Source: Telluria antibiotica (GTDB taxonomy: Bacteria > Pseudomonadota > Gammaproteobacteria > Burkholderiales > Burkholderiaceae_D). Taken from it: 64,000 bases of DNA. The position numbers and the translations under genes were made by a program. The notes under the pieces were generated by a model that made no database searches, was not told where the DNA came from, and worked only from the letters and a program-made list of their open reading frames with translations. Location: positions 186,001 to 250,000 of the forward strand of contig NZ_JAAQOM010000009.1 of assembly GCF_011682055.1 (NCBI RefSeq), given 5' to 3'. Below, piece by piece: positions 26,696 to 36,053 of this stretch (the stretch's first letter is position 1; each line of letters opens with the position of its first letter).

Positions 26696-27865
26696 CTATC
26701 TTCTATCTGCCGCCTCGTGAGCGGCAAACGCTTCACCAAATTCGATTATCCTGCGAAAGCCTTCGCGCAGCGTCGGCACGTCGTCCGAAATATAGCCGAG
26801 GCGGATGAAGCCCGGCACGCCCAGCGCCTCGCCCGGCATCACGGCCACGCTCTTTTCCTCGAGCAGCGCTTCGGCGAAGCCGACGGTGTCCATCGTCAGG
26901 CTGCGTACGTCGCCCCACAGGTACGGACCGGATGCCGGCGCATGCATGACGATCCAGGGGACCTCGGCAAACAGCCGCGCTGCCAGGTCGCGCCGTTCAC
27001 GGTAGTCCGCCATCATCGCGCGCGGGGCACCGGTCGCGAAGGCGACGCTCGCCGCCACCTGCGACAAATGCGGCGCGGCTGCCGTGATCGGGCCCTGCAG
27101 CGTCTGCATCGCGTTGACCACCTCCGCAGGCGCCAGCGCGAAGCCGACCCGCCAGCCCATCATGGCATAGCTTTGCGAGGCCGAAAACAGCGTGACCACG
27201 CCGATCTCCCGCCAGTCGCACAATGCCGCGAGGCTGGTGTGTCCGCCCTCGAAGATCAGGTGTTCGTAGCTTTCGTCGACGATCACCCGCGCCCCGATGC
27301 GCGCCACCCATGCACAAAGGTATTCCAGTTCCCGGCGAGTGTACACCTTGCCGGTGGGATTGTGCGGGTTATTGATGATGACGATGTCCGGCTGGCCGAG
27401 CCCGTCCAGGAAGGCGGGCGTGATTTCCTCAGGCAAGTCGGCCAGAATGGGGCGCAAGCCCAGTAGTTGTGACGTAGCAACATATGCGGGCCAGTGTGGC
27501 TTGAACACGAGGACGGTGTCGCCCGGATCGGCCATTGTATACAGTGCTTCGTACAAGCCCTGCTTGGCGCCGTTCGTCACGATGATCTCGTCGGGGCTCG
27601 CGTCCACCCCGTTTTCGGCACGCACCTTGGCCGCCAGGTGTGCCCGCACGTCGAGCGCGCCCACGACGCTCGTGTACGGCATGATGCGCTGGCGTTCGAC
27701 GGCGGCGTTCACGGCGTCCAGCACAGGCCTGGGCGCGGGGAAATGCGAGATGGCGATCGAGAAATCGATCACGGACTGGCCTTCGTTACGCAGCGTTTCC
27801 ACGCGGCCGTGCATGGCTGTCGTGGCGAGTGGACGGGAAGACGCGATCCGGGCTGAAATTTTCAT
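26696..27865 (-). CDS. Class I/II aminotransferase-like protein lacking the PLP lysine
   Basis: 389 residues with the fold-type I aminotransferase layout: TNGAKQGLYEAL near 97-108, NNPHNPTG at 165-172, Asp197 and Tyr200 in VIVDESYEHL, and the substrate-carboxylate Arg in GFIRLGY. At the internal aldimine site the family has Ser-x-Ser-Lys-x-x-Ala-Met-x-Gly-Trp-Arg; here it reads SASQSYAMMGWRVG with Gln231 (codon CAA). Without this Lys normal transamination is not expected. The rest of the PLP site looks conserved, so the protein may bind PMP or act in another way. The gene is five bases upstream of the kinase and somewhat less GC-rich than its neighbours. Confidence 0.85.
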   Translation of the reverse strand: MKISARIASSRPLATTAMHGRVETLRNEGQSVIDFSIAISHFPAPRPVLDAVNAAVERQRIMPYTSVVGALDVRAHLAAKVRAENGVDASPDEIIVTNGAKQGLYEALYTMADPGDTVLVFKPHWPAYVATSQLLGLRPILADLPEEITPAFLDGLGQPDIVIINNPHNPTGKVYTRRELEYLCAWVARIGARVIVDESYEHLIFEGGHTSLAALCDWREIGVVTLFSASQSYAMMGWRVGFALAPAEVVNAMQTLQGPITAAAPHLSQVAASVAFATGAPRAMMADYRERRDLAARLFAEVPWIVMHAPASGPYLWGDVRSLTMDTVGFAEALLEEKSVAVMPGEALGVPGFIRLGYISDDVPTLREGFRRIIEFGEAFAAHEAADRR

Positions 27866-28087
27866 TGTTCTCTCTTGGGAATGATGTTACTGAAAAGTCA
27901 AGGCGCGGCTGCCAAAGGCATGGTGTTTCCTAATTGTACTAAAGCCGTGAAACCTTGCCGCACAAGTGAATATTCGGCTGATAATGCTCGTTGCATATGA
28001 GAAAACATCGTGCGGGAGCGGGACGGGCGACGCCGGGCGCGCGATTCTGGTACGGTGGGGGCAAGTGAATCGATGCAGGAGGACACC

Positions 28088-28447
28088 ATGCAGCAACCCA
28101 TCGTACGCACGTTCAAGCACGTCACCGCGGCCGAGCAGGCGCGCCTCGAATTGCTGGCCGCGGGCATCGCGGCCGACGACGTCGCGATCGACGTCCGCGT
28201 AGACGAGGCCGGTCCACCGCAGGGCAATTTCACGGTGGGCGATTCGCCCGCCGTCACGGGCAAGACCGCCTATTCGCACACGTACGCGCCCGTCGCGCAG
28301 GAGGACGTGCGCGACTGCCAGGTCACGGTGAGCCCGGCCGATGCGGCGCTGGCCGAGCGGGCCGCCGCGATCCTCGACCGGCTGGGCGGCCACGACCCCG
28401 ACCCGGCATCGGCCGCCGCGCTCGCCGCGCGCCAGACGCGGCACTGA
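28088..28447 (+). CDS. Hypothetical protein, YflT-like stress domain
   Basis: 119 residues. The N-terminal RTFKHVTAAEQARLELLAAGIAADDVAI (in part) resembles the heat-induced YflT or general-stress alpha/beta domain, in which a helix of this type follows the first strand. Function unknown. The ATG at 28088 follows an AGGAGG site six bases upstream; upstream in-frame starts lack one. The C-terminus is Ala/Asp/Arg-rich and probably disordered. It precedes pncA by 52 bases on the same strand. Confidence 0.7.
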   Translation: MQQPIVRTFKHVTAAEQARLELLAAGIAADDVAIDVRVDEAGPPQGNFTVGDSPAVTGKTAYSHTYAPVAQEDVRDCQVTVSPADAALAERAAAILDRLGGHDPDPASAAALAARQTRH

Positions 28448-28499
28448 GTTTGCGCGACAATGGGATGTCGCGGCGTGCCGCCGCTTTTGGAGAAACGAT

Positions 28500-29105
28500 A
28501 TGAGTGCGATTCACCTCGACAAGTCCGACGCCCTGCTCGTGATCGACATGCAGGCCGACTTCCTGCCCGGCGGAGCGCTCGGGGTGGCCGGCGGCCATGA
28601 AGTCGTCGCACCCATCAACCACTTGATCGAGCTGTACCGCGCCCAGGGCCTGCCCGTGTTCGCATCGCGCGACTGGCACCCGCAAGACCACTGCTCGTTC
28701 CAGGCCCAGGGCGGACCGTGGCCGCCACACTGCGTGGCTGGCACGCCTGGCGCCGAATTCGCGGCCGAGCTGGCGCTGCCGGACGACGCCGTCGTCATCT
28801 CGAAGGCCGACACGGCCCCCGTCGACGCCTATTCCGCGTTCGGCGCCACCGACCTGGCCGCCCAGCTGCGCGCCCGCGGCGTGGAGCGCGTGACGGTGGT
28901 GGGTCTGGCGACGGACTACTGCGTACTGAACACCGTCAGCGACGCGCTGGAAGAGGGGTTGACGACGCTCGTCGTGCCGGAAGCCATGCGCGCCGTCGAC
29001 GTGCACCCGGGCGACGGCAGGCGTGCGCTCGACCGCATGGTGGCGCGCGGCGCAGTGCCGGTGCGCCTCGGCGAGTTCGGGATGGTCGCGCTGTCCGTCG
29101 CGTGA
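28500..29105 (+). CDS. pncA: Nicotinamidase/pyrazinamidase
   Basis: 201 residues, the usual size. It hydrolyses nicotinamide to nicotinate for NAD salvage in the cytosol. Catalytic triad Asp16 (LLVIDMQADF), Lys102 (VISKADTAPVDAYSAF in part) and Cys141 (GLATDYCVLNTV), and metal ligands Asp58, His60 and His64 (RDWHPQDH) are all visible. The ATG at 28500 lies behind GGAGAAACGAT. It is upstream of REP pair 2. Its pathway partner pncB is at 206. Confidence 0.95.
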   Translation: MSAIHLDKSDALLVIDMQADFLPGGALGVAGGHEVVAPINHLIELYRAQGLPVFASRDWHPQDHCSFQAQGGPWPPHCVAGTPGAEFAAELALPDDAVVISKADTAPVDAYSAFGATDLAAQLRARGVERVTVVGLATDYCVLNTVSDALEEGLTTLVVPEAMRAVDVHPGDGRRALDRMVARGAVPVRLGEFGMVALSVA

Positions 29106-29144
29106 TCGCCATGGCGTAATTCCCGTCGCGTGATTCCCGTGGAG

Positions 29145-29222
29145 GTAGGGTGGGCTCCCCGAGCCCACGCGCACGTGAGCGACATGCATGCGTTACGCGT
29201 GGGCACGGGGTGCCCACCCTAC
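29145..29222. repeat. REP-like inverted-repeat pair (copy 2)
   Basis: Left arm 29145-29171 (starting GTAGGGTGGGCTCCCC) and right arm 29196-29222 (ending GGGTGCCCACCCTAC) are inverse complements with two mismatches and a 24-base spacer. Compared with the pair at 24341-24410 the two arms are in the reverse order (outward ends are GTAGGG here, CGCGTGGG there). It fills the convergent gap between pncA and the TPR-methyltransferase; its right arm reaches the stop codon of the latter. Confidence 0.8.
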
Positions 29223-30727
29223 GACAGCAGAACCAGATACCCGTCGACATCGCGGCTGTGATCGCGCCGCAGCACGGCGCGTTCCGTCGCGATCACCGCG
29301 AACCCCGCCGCCTGCGCCGTCTCCGTCACGTACGCCAGCGCGTGCGCGAACCGGTTCGACGGCTGCAGCGTATATCCGGCCGCGGCCCCAACACAGTCGT
29401 CGGCCAGCGCCTCGCACGACAGCGCGAACACGCCGCCCGCGCGCAGCACGCGCCGCATCCGGGCGAACAGCGGTGCCAGGTCCCCGAGGTACACGAGCAC
29501 GTCGGCCGCGACGGCGAGGTCGCACGGCGCCGTGCGCGCCGCCAGCCACTCGACGATGTCGGCGCACGCGAGTTCGTCGTACAGCCCCAGTTCCGCAGCC
29601 TTGTCCAGCATGCGCTGCGACAGGTCGACACCCGTGACGTGGCGCGCCAGCGGCCGCAGGAAGGGCGCGCACAAGCCCGTGCCGCAACCCAGGTCCAGCA
29701 CGGCCGCGAGTGGCAGCGCCGCGAGGTGCGGGCGCAGCAGCGCGTCCAGCAGCGCCGGCGTGCGGTAGCCGAGGACGTCGACGAGGTGGCGGTCGAAATG
29801 GCCCGCGTACTGGTCGAACAGATGCTTCACGTAGTCGGCGGGCGCGGCGTCCGGTTGCGCCGCCTCGCCCAGCGCGGCCAGCGCGAACCGGATGTCGTCC
29901 GCGTCCGCGCCCAGCGCGAGCGCGCGGCGATAGGCCCCGATGGCCGCGTCGCGCTGCCCGAGCGCGCGCAAGGCGTTTGCGCGGTAGTGCTCGGCCAGCG
30001 CATAGTCGGGCTTCAGCGCCAGCGCCCGTTCGTAGCTGTGCAGCGCGGCGGCGAGGTCGCCCGATTTCTTCAGCGCGGCGCCGCGCGCGCACCATGTGTC
30101 GGCCCGCGGTGCCAGCGCGAGCGCGCGGTCATAGGCGTCGACGCTGGCCGCGTGCCGGTCCAGCGCCTGCAGCGCGTGGCCCAGCGCGACGAGGGCGTCG
30201 GCATGCGCGGGCCGCAGCGCGAGGGCCTGTTCGGCGCTCGCGGCCGCGTCAGTGTGGCGCCCCAGGTCGTGCAGCGCGATGGCGCGGTGGCACCACGCGT
30301 CCGCCAGCGCCGGGGCGATGCCGAGGGCGCGTTCGTAGCTGTCCAGCGCGTCCTGCAGGCGCCCGAGCCGGCGCAGCGTGTTGCCCCGGTTGTCCCAGGC
30401 GAGCGCATAGCCGGGGTCGAGGCGCAGCGCCGCCTCGTAGCTGGCCAGCGCCGCGTCGGTCCGGCCCAGGTCCTGCAGCGCGGCCCCCAGGTTGCAGTGG
30501 GCGCGCGGCTGCCGCGGGTCGACGCGCAGCGCTTCCTCGATCAGTTCCACGGCGCGCGCGGGCCGGCCACGCTGGCGCTCGACCACGCCCACGAGGTGCA
30601 GCGCATCGAACTGGCGCGGGTCGATCTCCAGCACGCGCCGGTACAGCGCGAGGGCGTCGTCGAGCCGGCCCTGCTGGTGCAGGCGGACGGCCTGGCCCAG
30701 CAGGTCGGACACGGAGGGTGCCGTCAC
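29219..30727 (-). CDS. TPR-repeat protein with C-terminal SAM methyltransferase
   Basis: 502 residues from the GTG at 30727. Residues 1-290 hold about eight TPR units (consensus helices such as LGAALQDLGRTDAALASYEAAL). A class I methyltransferase follows, with SAM motif VLDLGCGTGLCAPFL near 335 and GVDLSQRMLDKA as motif II. Such fusions methylate proteins or small molecules held by the TPRs; the target is unknown. The GTG lies four bases after the stop of the molybdoenzyme large subunit, suggesting co-transcription. A TTG at 30760 would overlap that gene and is less likely. Confidence 0.85.
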   Translation of the reverse strand: MTAPSVSDLLGQAVRLHQQGRLDDALALYRRVLEIDPRQFDALHLVGVVERQRGRPARAVELIEEALRVDPRQPRAHCNLGAALQDLGRTDAALASYEAALRLDPGYALAWDNRGNTLRRLGRLQDALDSYERALGIAPALADAWCHRAIALHDLGRHTDAAASAEQALALRPAHADALVALGHALQALDRHAASVDAYDRALALAPRADTWCARGAALKKSGDLAAALHSYERALALKPDYALAEHYRANALRALGQRDAAIGAYRRALALGADADDIRFALAALGEAAQPDAAPADYVKHLFDQYAGHFDRHLVDVLGYRTPALLDALLRPHLAALPLAAVLDLGCGTGLCAPFLRPLARHVTGVDLSQRMLDKAAELGLYDELACADIVEWLAARTAPCDLAVAADVLVYLGDLAPLFARMRRVLRAGGVFALSCEALADDCVGAAAGYTLQPSNRFAHALAYVTETAQAAGFAVIATERAVLRRDHSRDVDGYLVLLS

Positions 30728-30731
30728 CCGC

Positions 30732-33008
30732 TCAGCCCCACGACAGGTCCGTCGTCGCAAGCGGCAGCTCGCGCACGCGCTTAGCCGTAGCGGCGAAGAT
30801 CGCGTTGCAGACGGCCGGCGCGAGCGGCGGGAATACGGGTTCGCCCAGGCCGGTGACGGGGTAGTCCGTCTTGAGGAAATGCGCTTCGATCTTCGTCGGC
30901 GTGTCCGGCATGCGCAGCAGCGGGTAGTCGTGGAAGTTGCTCTGCACGATGCGGCCCTTGTCGATGTCGAGCGCCGGATACATCAGCGTGGAGAGGCCGT
31001 CGATGACGGAGCCCTGCACCTGGTTCTCGGCGCCGGACAGGTTCACGATCTGCGCGCCGATGTCCGCGACGACGACGACGCGGTCCACGCGCAGCCGGCC
31101 TTCCTTCGACACCGTCACCTCGGCCACTTCGGCGACATAGCCCCGGTGGCTGAAGTGGAAGGCGACGCCGGCGCCCTGGCCGCGCGCGAACTTGCGCTGG
31201 CCCCAGCCGGATTTTTCCGCCACCGCCTTGAGCACGTGGCGCATGCGGCCCACGTTGTACGGCACGCCGCGCTCGCCCGTGCCCGCGACGAGGTCCTTGT
31301 CGCCGAGGAGGTCGAGGCGGAACGCGATCGGGTCGCGGCCGGCCGCGTGCGCGAGTTCGTCGATGAAGCTGTGGAAGACCCACGCGAACACGTTGCTGCC
31401 CGGCGCGCGCCACGGCCCCATCGGGATGCGGCATTCGAGCGGCGTCTGTTCGATCAGGCAGTTGGCGAGCCAGCGGCCGGGGAATTCGTCGCCGGACAGG
31501 TTGGCGCCGCTGCCTGGTTGCAGCACGCTCGCCGTGCCGCCGTCGTTTTCCTTCTTCTCGACGCGGTTCGCGAACGTGACGAAGTGGTCGTGCCACGCGA
31601 CCACCTTGCCCTGCTCGTCGACGCCGCCGCGCAGGAAGTGGAAGCCGCCCGCGCGGAAGTGGTCGTGGCGCAGGTCGTCCTCGCGCATCCACGTCAGCTT
31701 GACGGGCGCCTTGACCTTTTGCGCGATGGCGGCCGCCTCCACGATGAAGTCGGACGACAGGCGGCGCCCGAAGCCGCCGCCGCTGCGCGTGATGTGGACG
31801 GTGATCTTGTCCTTCGGGATGTTGAATGTCGTGGACACGAGTGCCTGGCCCGCGCCCGGGTTCTGCGTGGGCGCCCACAGTTCGAGCGTGCCGTCCGCCG
31901 GCTTGAACCATGCCGTGCAGTTCTGCGGTTCCATGCTCGCGTGCGAGATGAACGGGTAGAAGTAGTTCGATTCGACGGTGCGCGCGGCGCCGGCGAGGGC
32001 GGCTTCCACGTCGCCGTCCTTGCGCATGATCGCGGCGCCGGGCTGGCCGCTCGCTGCGTGCGCCTGGGCGAGGAAGCCCGACCAGCTGTGGTGCGCGCCG
32101 TCGCCTTCGTCCCATGCCACCTGCAGCTTCTTGCGGGCGCGGAACGCGTTCCACGTCGAGTCGGCGACGATGGCGACGCCCGGCCGCAGGCCATTCAGGT
32201 TTTCCGTGCCCTCGACGATGAATGCGGCCTTCACGCCGGCCATCGCCTTGACGGCGTCCAGGTTCGCCTCGACGGGGCGCCCGCCCAGGACGGGGCATTT
32301 CACGTACGTCGCGTACAGCATGCCGGGCAGCCGGGTGTCGATGCCGAACAGCGGATCGCCCGCGACGATCGCCGCGTTGTCGACACCGCCCACGCGCGTG
32401 CCGAGCAGGCGGTACGTGGCCGGGGCCTTCACGACGACGTCGGCGGCGGGCGGCACGGGCAGCGCGGCGGCCGCGCGCACGAGGGCGCCGTAGCCCAGCT
32501 TGCGGCCGCTCGCGCCATGCACGACGGTCCCGTTCTCCGTGCGGCATGCGGACGCCGGCACGTTCCACGTCTGCGCGGCGGCGCGCACGAGCAGCGCGCG
32601 GGCGGTGGCGCCGAGGCGGTGGAAGTTGTCGTAGTTCGTCGGCGTCGACGTCGAGCCGCCTGCGCCCTGCGAGCCGTAGATCGGGTTCAGGTCGCCCTGC
32701 ACGACGCGCACCGACTGCCAGTCGACGTCGAGCTCCTCGGCCAGCACCATCGGCAGCGACGTCTTGATGCCCTGGCCGATTTCCGGCTGCTTCGACACGA
32801 GCGTCACGCGGCCGTCCGTGCCGATGCGGATGAACGCGTTCGGGACGAAGTCGGCACCCGTCTCGGCGTCGGCCGCCGCGGCATCGGCCGCCGCGGCATC
32901 GGCCGCCGCAACGATCGCCCCGCCGGGCAGGACGCCAAGCAGCAGCGCGGTGCCGGCGGCGTGGCCGAGGAAGCGGCGGCGGGCGGGTGAGGTCGGCGCG
33001 CGGCTCAT
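30732..33008 (-). CDS. Xanthine dehydrogenase-family molybdopterin-binding subunit (IorB/AorB type)
   Basis: 758 residues. A twin-arginine leader ([18 protein letters not shown]) points to folded export to the periplasm. The body has Ald_Xan_dh_C2 features such as [16 protein letters not shown] and the C-terminal GLGEP motif that contacts the cofactor. With its 2Fe-2S partner it forms a molybdenum hydroxylase related to isoquinoline 1-oxidoreductase and periplasmic aldehyde oxidases; the substrate is not evident. No FAD subunit or cytochrome gene is adjacent. The ATG overlaps the partner's stop (ATGA). A 15-base tandem triplication follows the leader. Confidence 0.9.
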   Translation of the reverse strand: MSRAPTSPARRRFLGHAAGTALLLGVLPGGAIVAAADAAAADAAAADAETGADFVPNAFIRIGTDGRVTLVSKQPEIGQGIKTSLPMVLAEELDVDWQSVRVVQGDLNPIYGSQGAGGSTSTPTNYDNFHRLGATARALLVRAAAQTWNVPASACRTENGTVVHGASGRKLGYGALVRAAAALPVPPAADVVVKAPATYRLLGTRVGGVDNAAIVAGDPLFGIDTRLPGMLYATYVKCPVLGGRPVEANLDAVKAMAGVKAAFIVEGTENLNGLRPGVAIVADSTWNAFRARKKLQVAWDEGDGAHHSWSGFLAQAHAASGQPGAAIMRKDGDVEAALAGAARTVESNYFYPFISHASMEPQNCTAWFKPADGTLELWAPTQNPGAGQALVSTTFNIPKDKITVHITRSGGGFGRRLSSDFIVEAAAIAQKVKAPVKLTWMREDDLRHDHFRAGGFHFLRGGVDEQGKVVAWHDHFVTFANRVEKKENDGGTASVLQPGSGANLSGDEFPGRWLANCLIEQTPLECRIPMGPWRAPGSNVFAWVFHSFIDELAHAAGRDPIAFRLDLLGDKDLVAGTGERGVPYNVGRMRHVLKAVAEKSGWGQRKFARGQGAGVAFHFSHRGYVAEVAEVTVSKEGRLRVDRVVVVADIGAQIVNLSGAENQVQGSVIDGLSTLMYPALDIDKGRIVQSNFHDYPLLRMPDTPTKIEAHFLKTDYPVTGLGEPVFPPLAPAVCNAIFAATAKRVRELPLATTDLSWG
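32866..32910. repeat. 15-base tandem repeat, three units, inside the molybdoenzyme gene
   Basis: Three consecutive copies of GC(G/A)TCGGCCGCCGC(G/A) at 32866-32880, 32881-32895 and 32896-32910. They encode an Ala-Ala-Asp rich linker directly after the twin-arginine signal peptide. Being a multiple of three, copy changes keep the frame and would only alter linker length. Confidence 0.85.
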
Positions 33009-33490
33009 GCCTTGTCCTTCGCGGTGCCCGCGGCCGCGATGTCCGCGGCGCGGTGGATGCCGGCGCGAATGCGCACGTACGTCGCGCAGCGGCACAGGTT
33101 GCCCGCCATCGCCTCGTCGATCTGCGCGTCGGTGGGGCGCGGATGCTGCTTCAGCAGCGCGCACGCCGTCATGATCTGCCCGGCCTGGCAATAGCCGCAC
33201 TGCGGCACGTCCAGTTCGACCCAGGCCTGCTGCAGCGGATGCATGGCGCGCGCGTCGAGGCCTTCGATCGTCGTGATGCGGCGCTTGCCGACGCTACTGA
33301 CCGGCAGCTGGCAGGCCCGCGCCGGCTGGCCGTCCACGTGCACGGTGCACGCTCCGCAGGCGCCCACGCCGCAGCCGTATTTCGTGCCGGGGAGGCCCAG
33401 CGTATCGCGCAGTGCCCACAGCAGCGGGGTGTCCGCTTCGACGTCGACGGCGCGGGCCTTGCCGTTGACGTGCAGTGTGTATTTACTCAT
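33005..33490 (-). CDS. 2Fe-2S subunit of the molybdenum hydroxylase (IorA/AorA type)
   Basis: 161 residues. The plant-type ferredoxin cluster motif is [16 protein letters not shown] with a fourth Cys in RACQLP; the second cluster is GYCQAGQIM and [14 protein letters not shown]. Both match xanthine-dehydrogenase small subunits. It passes electrons from the molybdenum subunit to an acceptor. It lacks its own signal peptide, so export by hitch-hiking on the twin-arginine leader of the large subunit is the usual model. First gene of this operon. Confidence 0.93.
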   Translation of the reverse strand: MSKYTLHVNGKARAVDVEADTPLLWALRDTLGLPGTKYGCGVGACGACTVHVDGQPARACQLPVSSVGKRRITTIEGLDARAMHPLQQAWVELDVPQCGYCQAGQIMTACALLKQHPRPTDAQIDEAMAGNLCRCATYVRIRAGIHRAADIAAAGTAKDKA

Positions 33491-33650
33491 GTCTCGTGGG
33501 ATGGATTCGGTGCCGGACTAAAACTGTGCCATGCTAAACCAAACGGCCCCGTCGCGAGCAACGTTTTGGCATTTTTCGCATCAAATCCGGGCGCTGTGAC
33601 ATACTGGTGCGGTCCCCTACGCAGCGACGCACCGTCCCGACCCGACCCTC

Positions 33651-36044
33651 ATGCGACGACCGATTTCCTTGCCGACCACCTTGCGCAGCCGCCTGGCCGG
33701 TGCCGTCGGCGTGCTGGTGCTGGGTACCACCTTGCTGGCGGGGCCGCTCGCGCTGGACGTGGCCGAGCAGGATTTGCGCGCCGTGCTGGGCGGGCAGCAG
33801 TACACGATGGTGTCCGGCGCCGCCGCCTTCCTCGATGACCTGCTGCAGGCCCGCCTGCGCCAGATGGCGGCGCTGGCCGCCGCGCTCCCGGCGGACGCGC
33901 GCCGCGACCCGCGCCGCATGCAGGCCTGGCTGGCCGCGCGCACGGCCGATGCGCCCGATGGCTTCGCCGACATCAGCGCCTTCGCGCGCAGCGGCGAACT
34001 GGTTGCGTCGGGGGCGACCGCGCCGGGCGTCCAGCCCCTCTCGGCCGCCGGCCGCCCGTATTTCGAGGAGACGCTGCTGCGCGGACGCGGCATCGTCTCC
34101 GATCCCCTGCAGAACCGCCTGTCCGGCGCCAAGATGGTGCTCGTCACGGCGCCCGTGTTCAACGACCACGGCGAGATCGTCTACGTGCTGGCCGGCCGCA
34201 TCGACCTGCAGCATGCGCGCTTCCTGCGCCAGGTCGACGCGTTGCGCCCGGGCGGCACCGGCTATCTGTTCCTGATGTCCGCCGACGGCGTGCTGATCGA
34301 CCACCCGGCCCGCGAGCGGGTGATGGAGCGCATGGACGACAAGCGCGGCGGCGAGGCCGGCCTGCAGGCGGCGCTGCGCGGCTTCGAGGGCTGGCTGCAC
34401 GGCAGCGACGGGTCCGGTCCCGCCATCGTCACCTATAAACGCCTGGCGACGAACGGCTGGATCCTCGGCGCCCACTACCCGGAGGCCGAGGCGTTCGCGC
34501 CGCTCGCGCGCGTGCGCCGCACGGTGCTGGCCGTCGCGGGCGCGCTGGCGCTGATCGCCGCGACGCTCGCGTGGTGGCTCGTGCGGCGCGGCCTGCAGCC
34601 GCTCGATGCGCTGCGCCGCAACGTGGCCGCGGTGCGCCACGGCGGGGCTGCGACCGACGTGCTCGCGCTGGCCCGCCGCGACGAGGTCGGCGAACTGGGG
34701 CGCGCGTTCCACGACCTCGTGCACGCGCGCGAGCGCGCGGCCGCCCGCATGCGCGCGATCGCCGACAACGTCCCGGCCGTCATCGCCTACGTCGACCGCG
34801 ACGAGCGCTTCGAATTCACGAACGCCGGCTTCGACCGCATGATCGGCACCGCGCCCGACTGGGCCCTCGGGCGCACGGTGCGCGAGGCGCTGGGCGACGC
34901 CGGCTACACGCGGCTGGAACCCCTGATTCGCGCCGCGCTGCGGGGCGAACATGGCCACGTCGAGGACGTGCGCAGCGACGACGCCAGGCGCCACCAGATG
35001 ATCGACACGATTCCCGACGTCGACGCCGACGGCCGCGTCGTCGGCTTCTTCGTCCTTGCGATGGACATCAGCGAGCGCAAGGAGGCGGAGCTGGCGCAGG
35101 CCGCGAGCGAGCAACGCCTGCGCCTGATCGCCGACAACCTGCCCGTGCTGATCTGCTACATCGACCGCAACCACCGCATGGGCTTCGGCAACGCGACGTT
35201 CCATGCGTGGCTGGGCCTCGATCCGGTGCACCTGCCCGGCATGCACCTCGCCGAAGTGCTCGGCAAGCCCGCGTACGACGCGGCGCGGCCGCGCCTGCGC
35301 CAGGCGTTCGAGGGTGTCGGCGCCACGTTCGAGATGCCGCTGCAGGCGCTGGGCCGGCACCGCATCCTGGAATGGACGTTCGTGCCGGACGTGCAGGCGC
35401 AAGGCCGCGTGACCGTCGCCGTCGCGGGCGTGTACGCGCTCGCGCACGACATGACGCGCGTGAAGGAGGCCGAGAGCCGCCTCGTGCAGATGGCGCGCTT
35501 CGACAGCCTGACGGGTATCGCGAACCGCCGGCTGTTCGGCGAAATGCTGGGGCAGGCGCTGGAACGCGTGCGGCGCCAGCGCCAGGTGCTGGGCGTCGCC
35601 TACATGGACATCGACCACTTCAAGACGATCAACGACACGTGGGGGCATGGCGTCGGCGACGAGGTGCTGAAGGAATTCGCCCAGCGCCTGGCCGGCTGCG
35701 TGCGCGTGACCGACACCCCGGCGCGCCTCGCCGGCGACGAATTCGTCGTGCTGCTGGAAGACGTCAAGGGTGTCGAGGAAGCGGAGCGGATCGGCGCGAA
35801 GATCGTGGAAGCGATCCGCCGGCCGTTCGCGACGGGCGCCGGCAACCTGGACGTGACGGCCAGCGTCGGCATCGCGCTCGTACACGGCGCGGACGGCCCG
35901 CCGCCCACGCAGGACCAGGTGCTGGGTCGGGCCGACACGGCGCTGTATGCGGCCAAGAATGGCGGACGCGACCGTTGCGTCGTGCGCAGGGAGGACGCAA
36001 CGGTCGCGCCGCCCGGGCCGCAGGCGGCGACGCGCCTGCGTTGA
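33651..36044 (+). CDS. Membrane diguanylate cyclase with dCache, HAMP and two PAS domains
   Basis: 797 residues. Membrane helix at 15-38, periplasmic dCache sensor about 45-275, second helix near 288-308, HAMP, PAS domains at about 370-480 and 485-610, then a GGDEF domain. The active-site loop is AGDEF (694-698), a variant found in active cyclases, and the RxxD product-inhibition site is intact as RVTD (685-688), five residues before it. It should make cyclic di-GMP from two GTP in response to an unknown external signal and feed back on its own product. No EAL domain. Cyclic di-GMP commonly controls pili and biofilm, which fits the Tad locus nearby, but no direct link is shown. Confidence 0.92.
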   Translation: MRRPISLPTTLRSRLAGAVGVLVLGTTLLAGPLALDVAEQDLRAVLGGQQYTMVSGAAAFLDDLLQARLRQMAALAAALPADARRDPRRMQAWLAARTADAPDGFADISAFARSGELVASGATAPGVQPLSAAGRPYFEETLLRGRGIVSDPLQNRLSGAKMVLVTAPVFNDHGEIVYVLAGRIDLQHARFLRQVDALRPGGTGYLFLMSADGVLIDHPARERVMERMDDKRGGEAGLQAALRGFEGWLHGSDGSGPAIVTYKRLATNGWILGAHYPEAEAFAPLARVRRTVLAVAGALALIAATLAWWLVRRGLQPLDALRRNVAAVRHGGAATDVLALARRDEVGELGRAFHDLVHARERAAARMRAIADNVPAVIAYVDRDERFEFTNAGFDRMIGTAPDWALGRTVREALGDAGYTRLEPLIRAALRGEHGHVEDVRSDDARRHQMIDTIPDVDADGRVVGFFVLAMDISERKEAELAQAASEQRLRLIADNLPVLICYIDRNHRMGFGNATFHAWLGLDPVHLPGMHLAEVLGKPAYDAARPRLRQAFEGVGATFEMPLQALGRHRILEWTFVPDVQAQGRVTVAVAGVYALAHDMTRVKEAESRLVQMARFDSLTGIANRRLFGEMLGQALERVRRQRQVLGVAYMDIDHFKTINDTWGHGVGDEVLKEFAQRLAGCVRVTDTPARLAGDEFVVLLEDVKGVEEAERIGAKIVEAIRRPFATGAGNLDVTASVGIALVHGADGPPPTQDQVLGRADTALYAAKNGGRDRCVVRREDATVAPPGPQAATRLR

Positions 36045-36053
36045 CAGGCCGGC

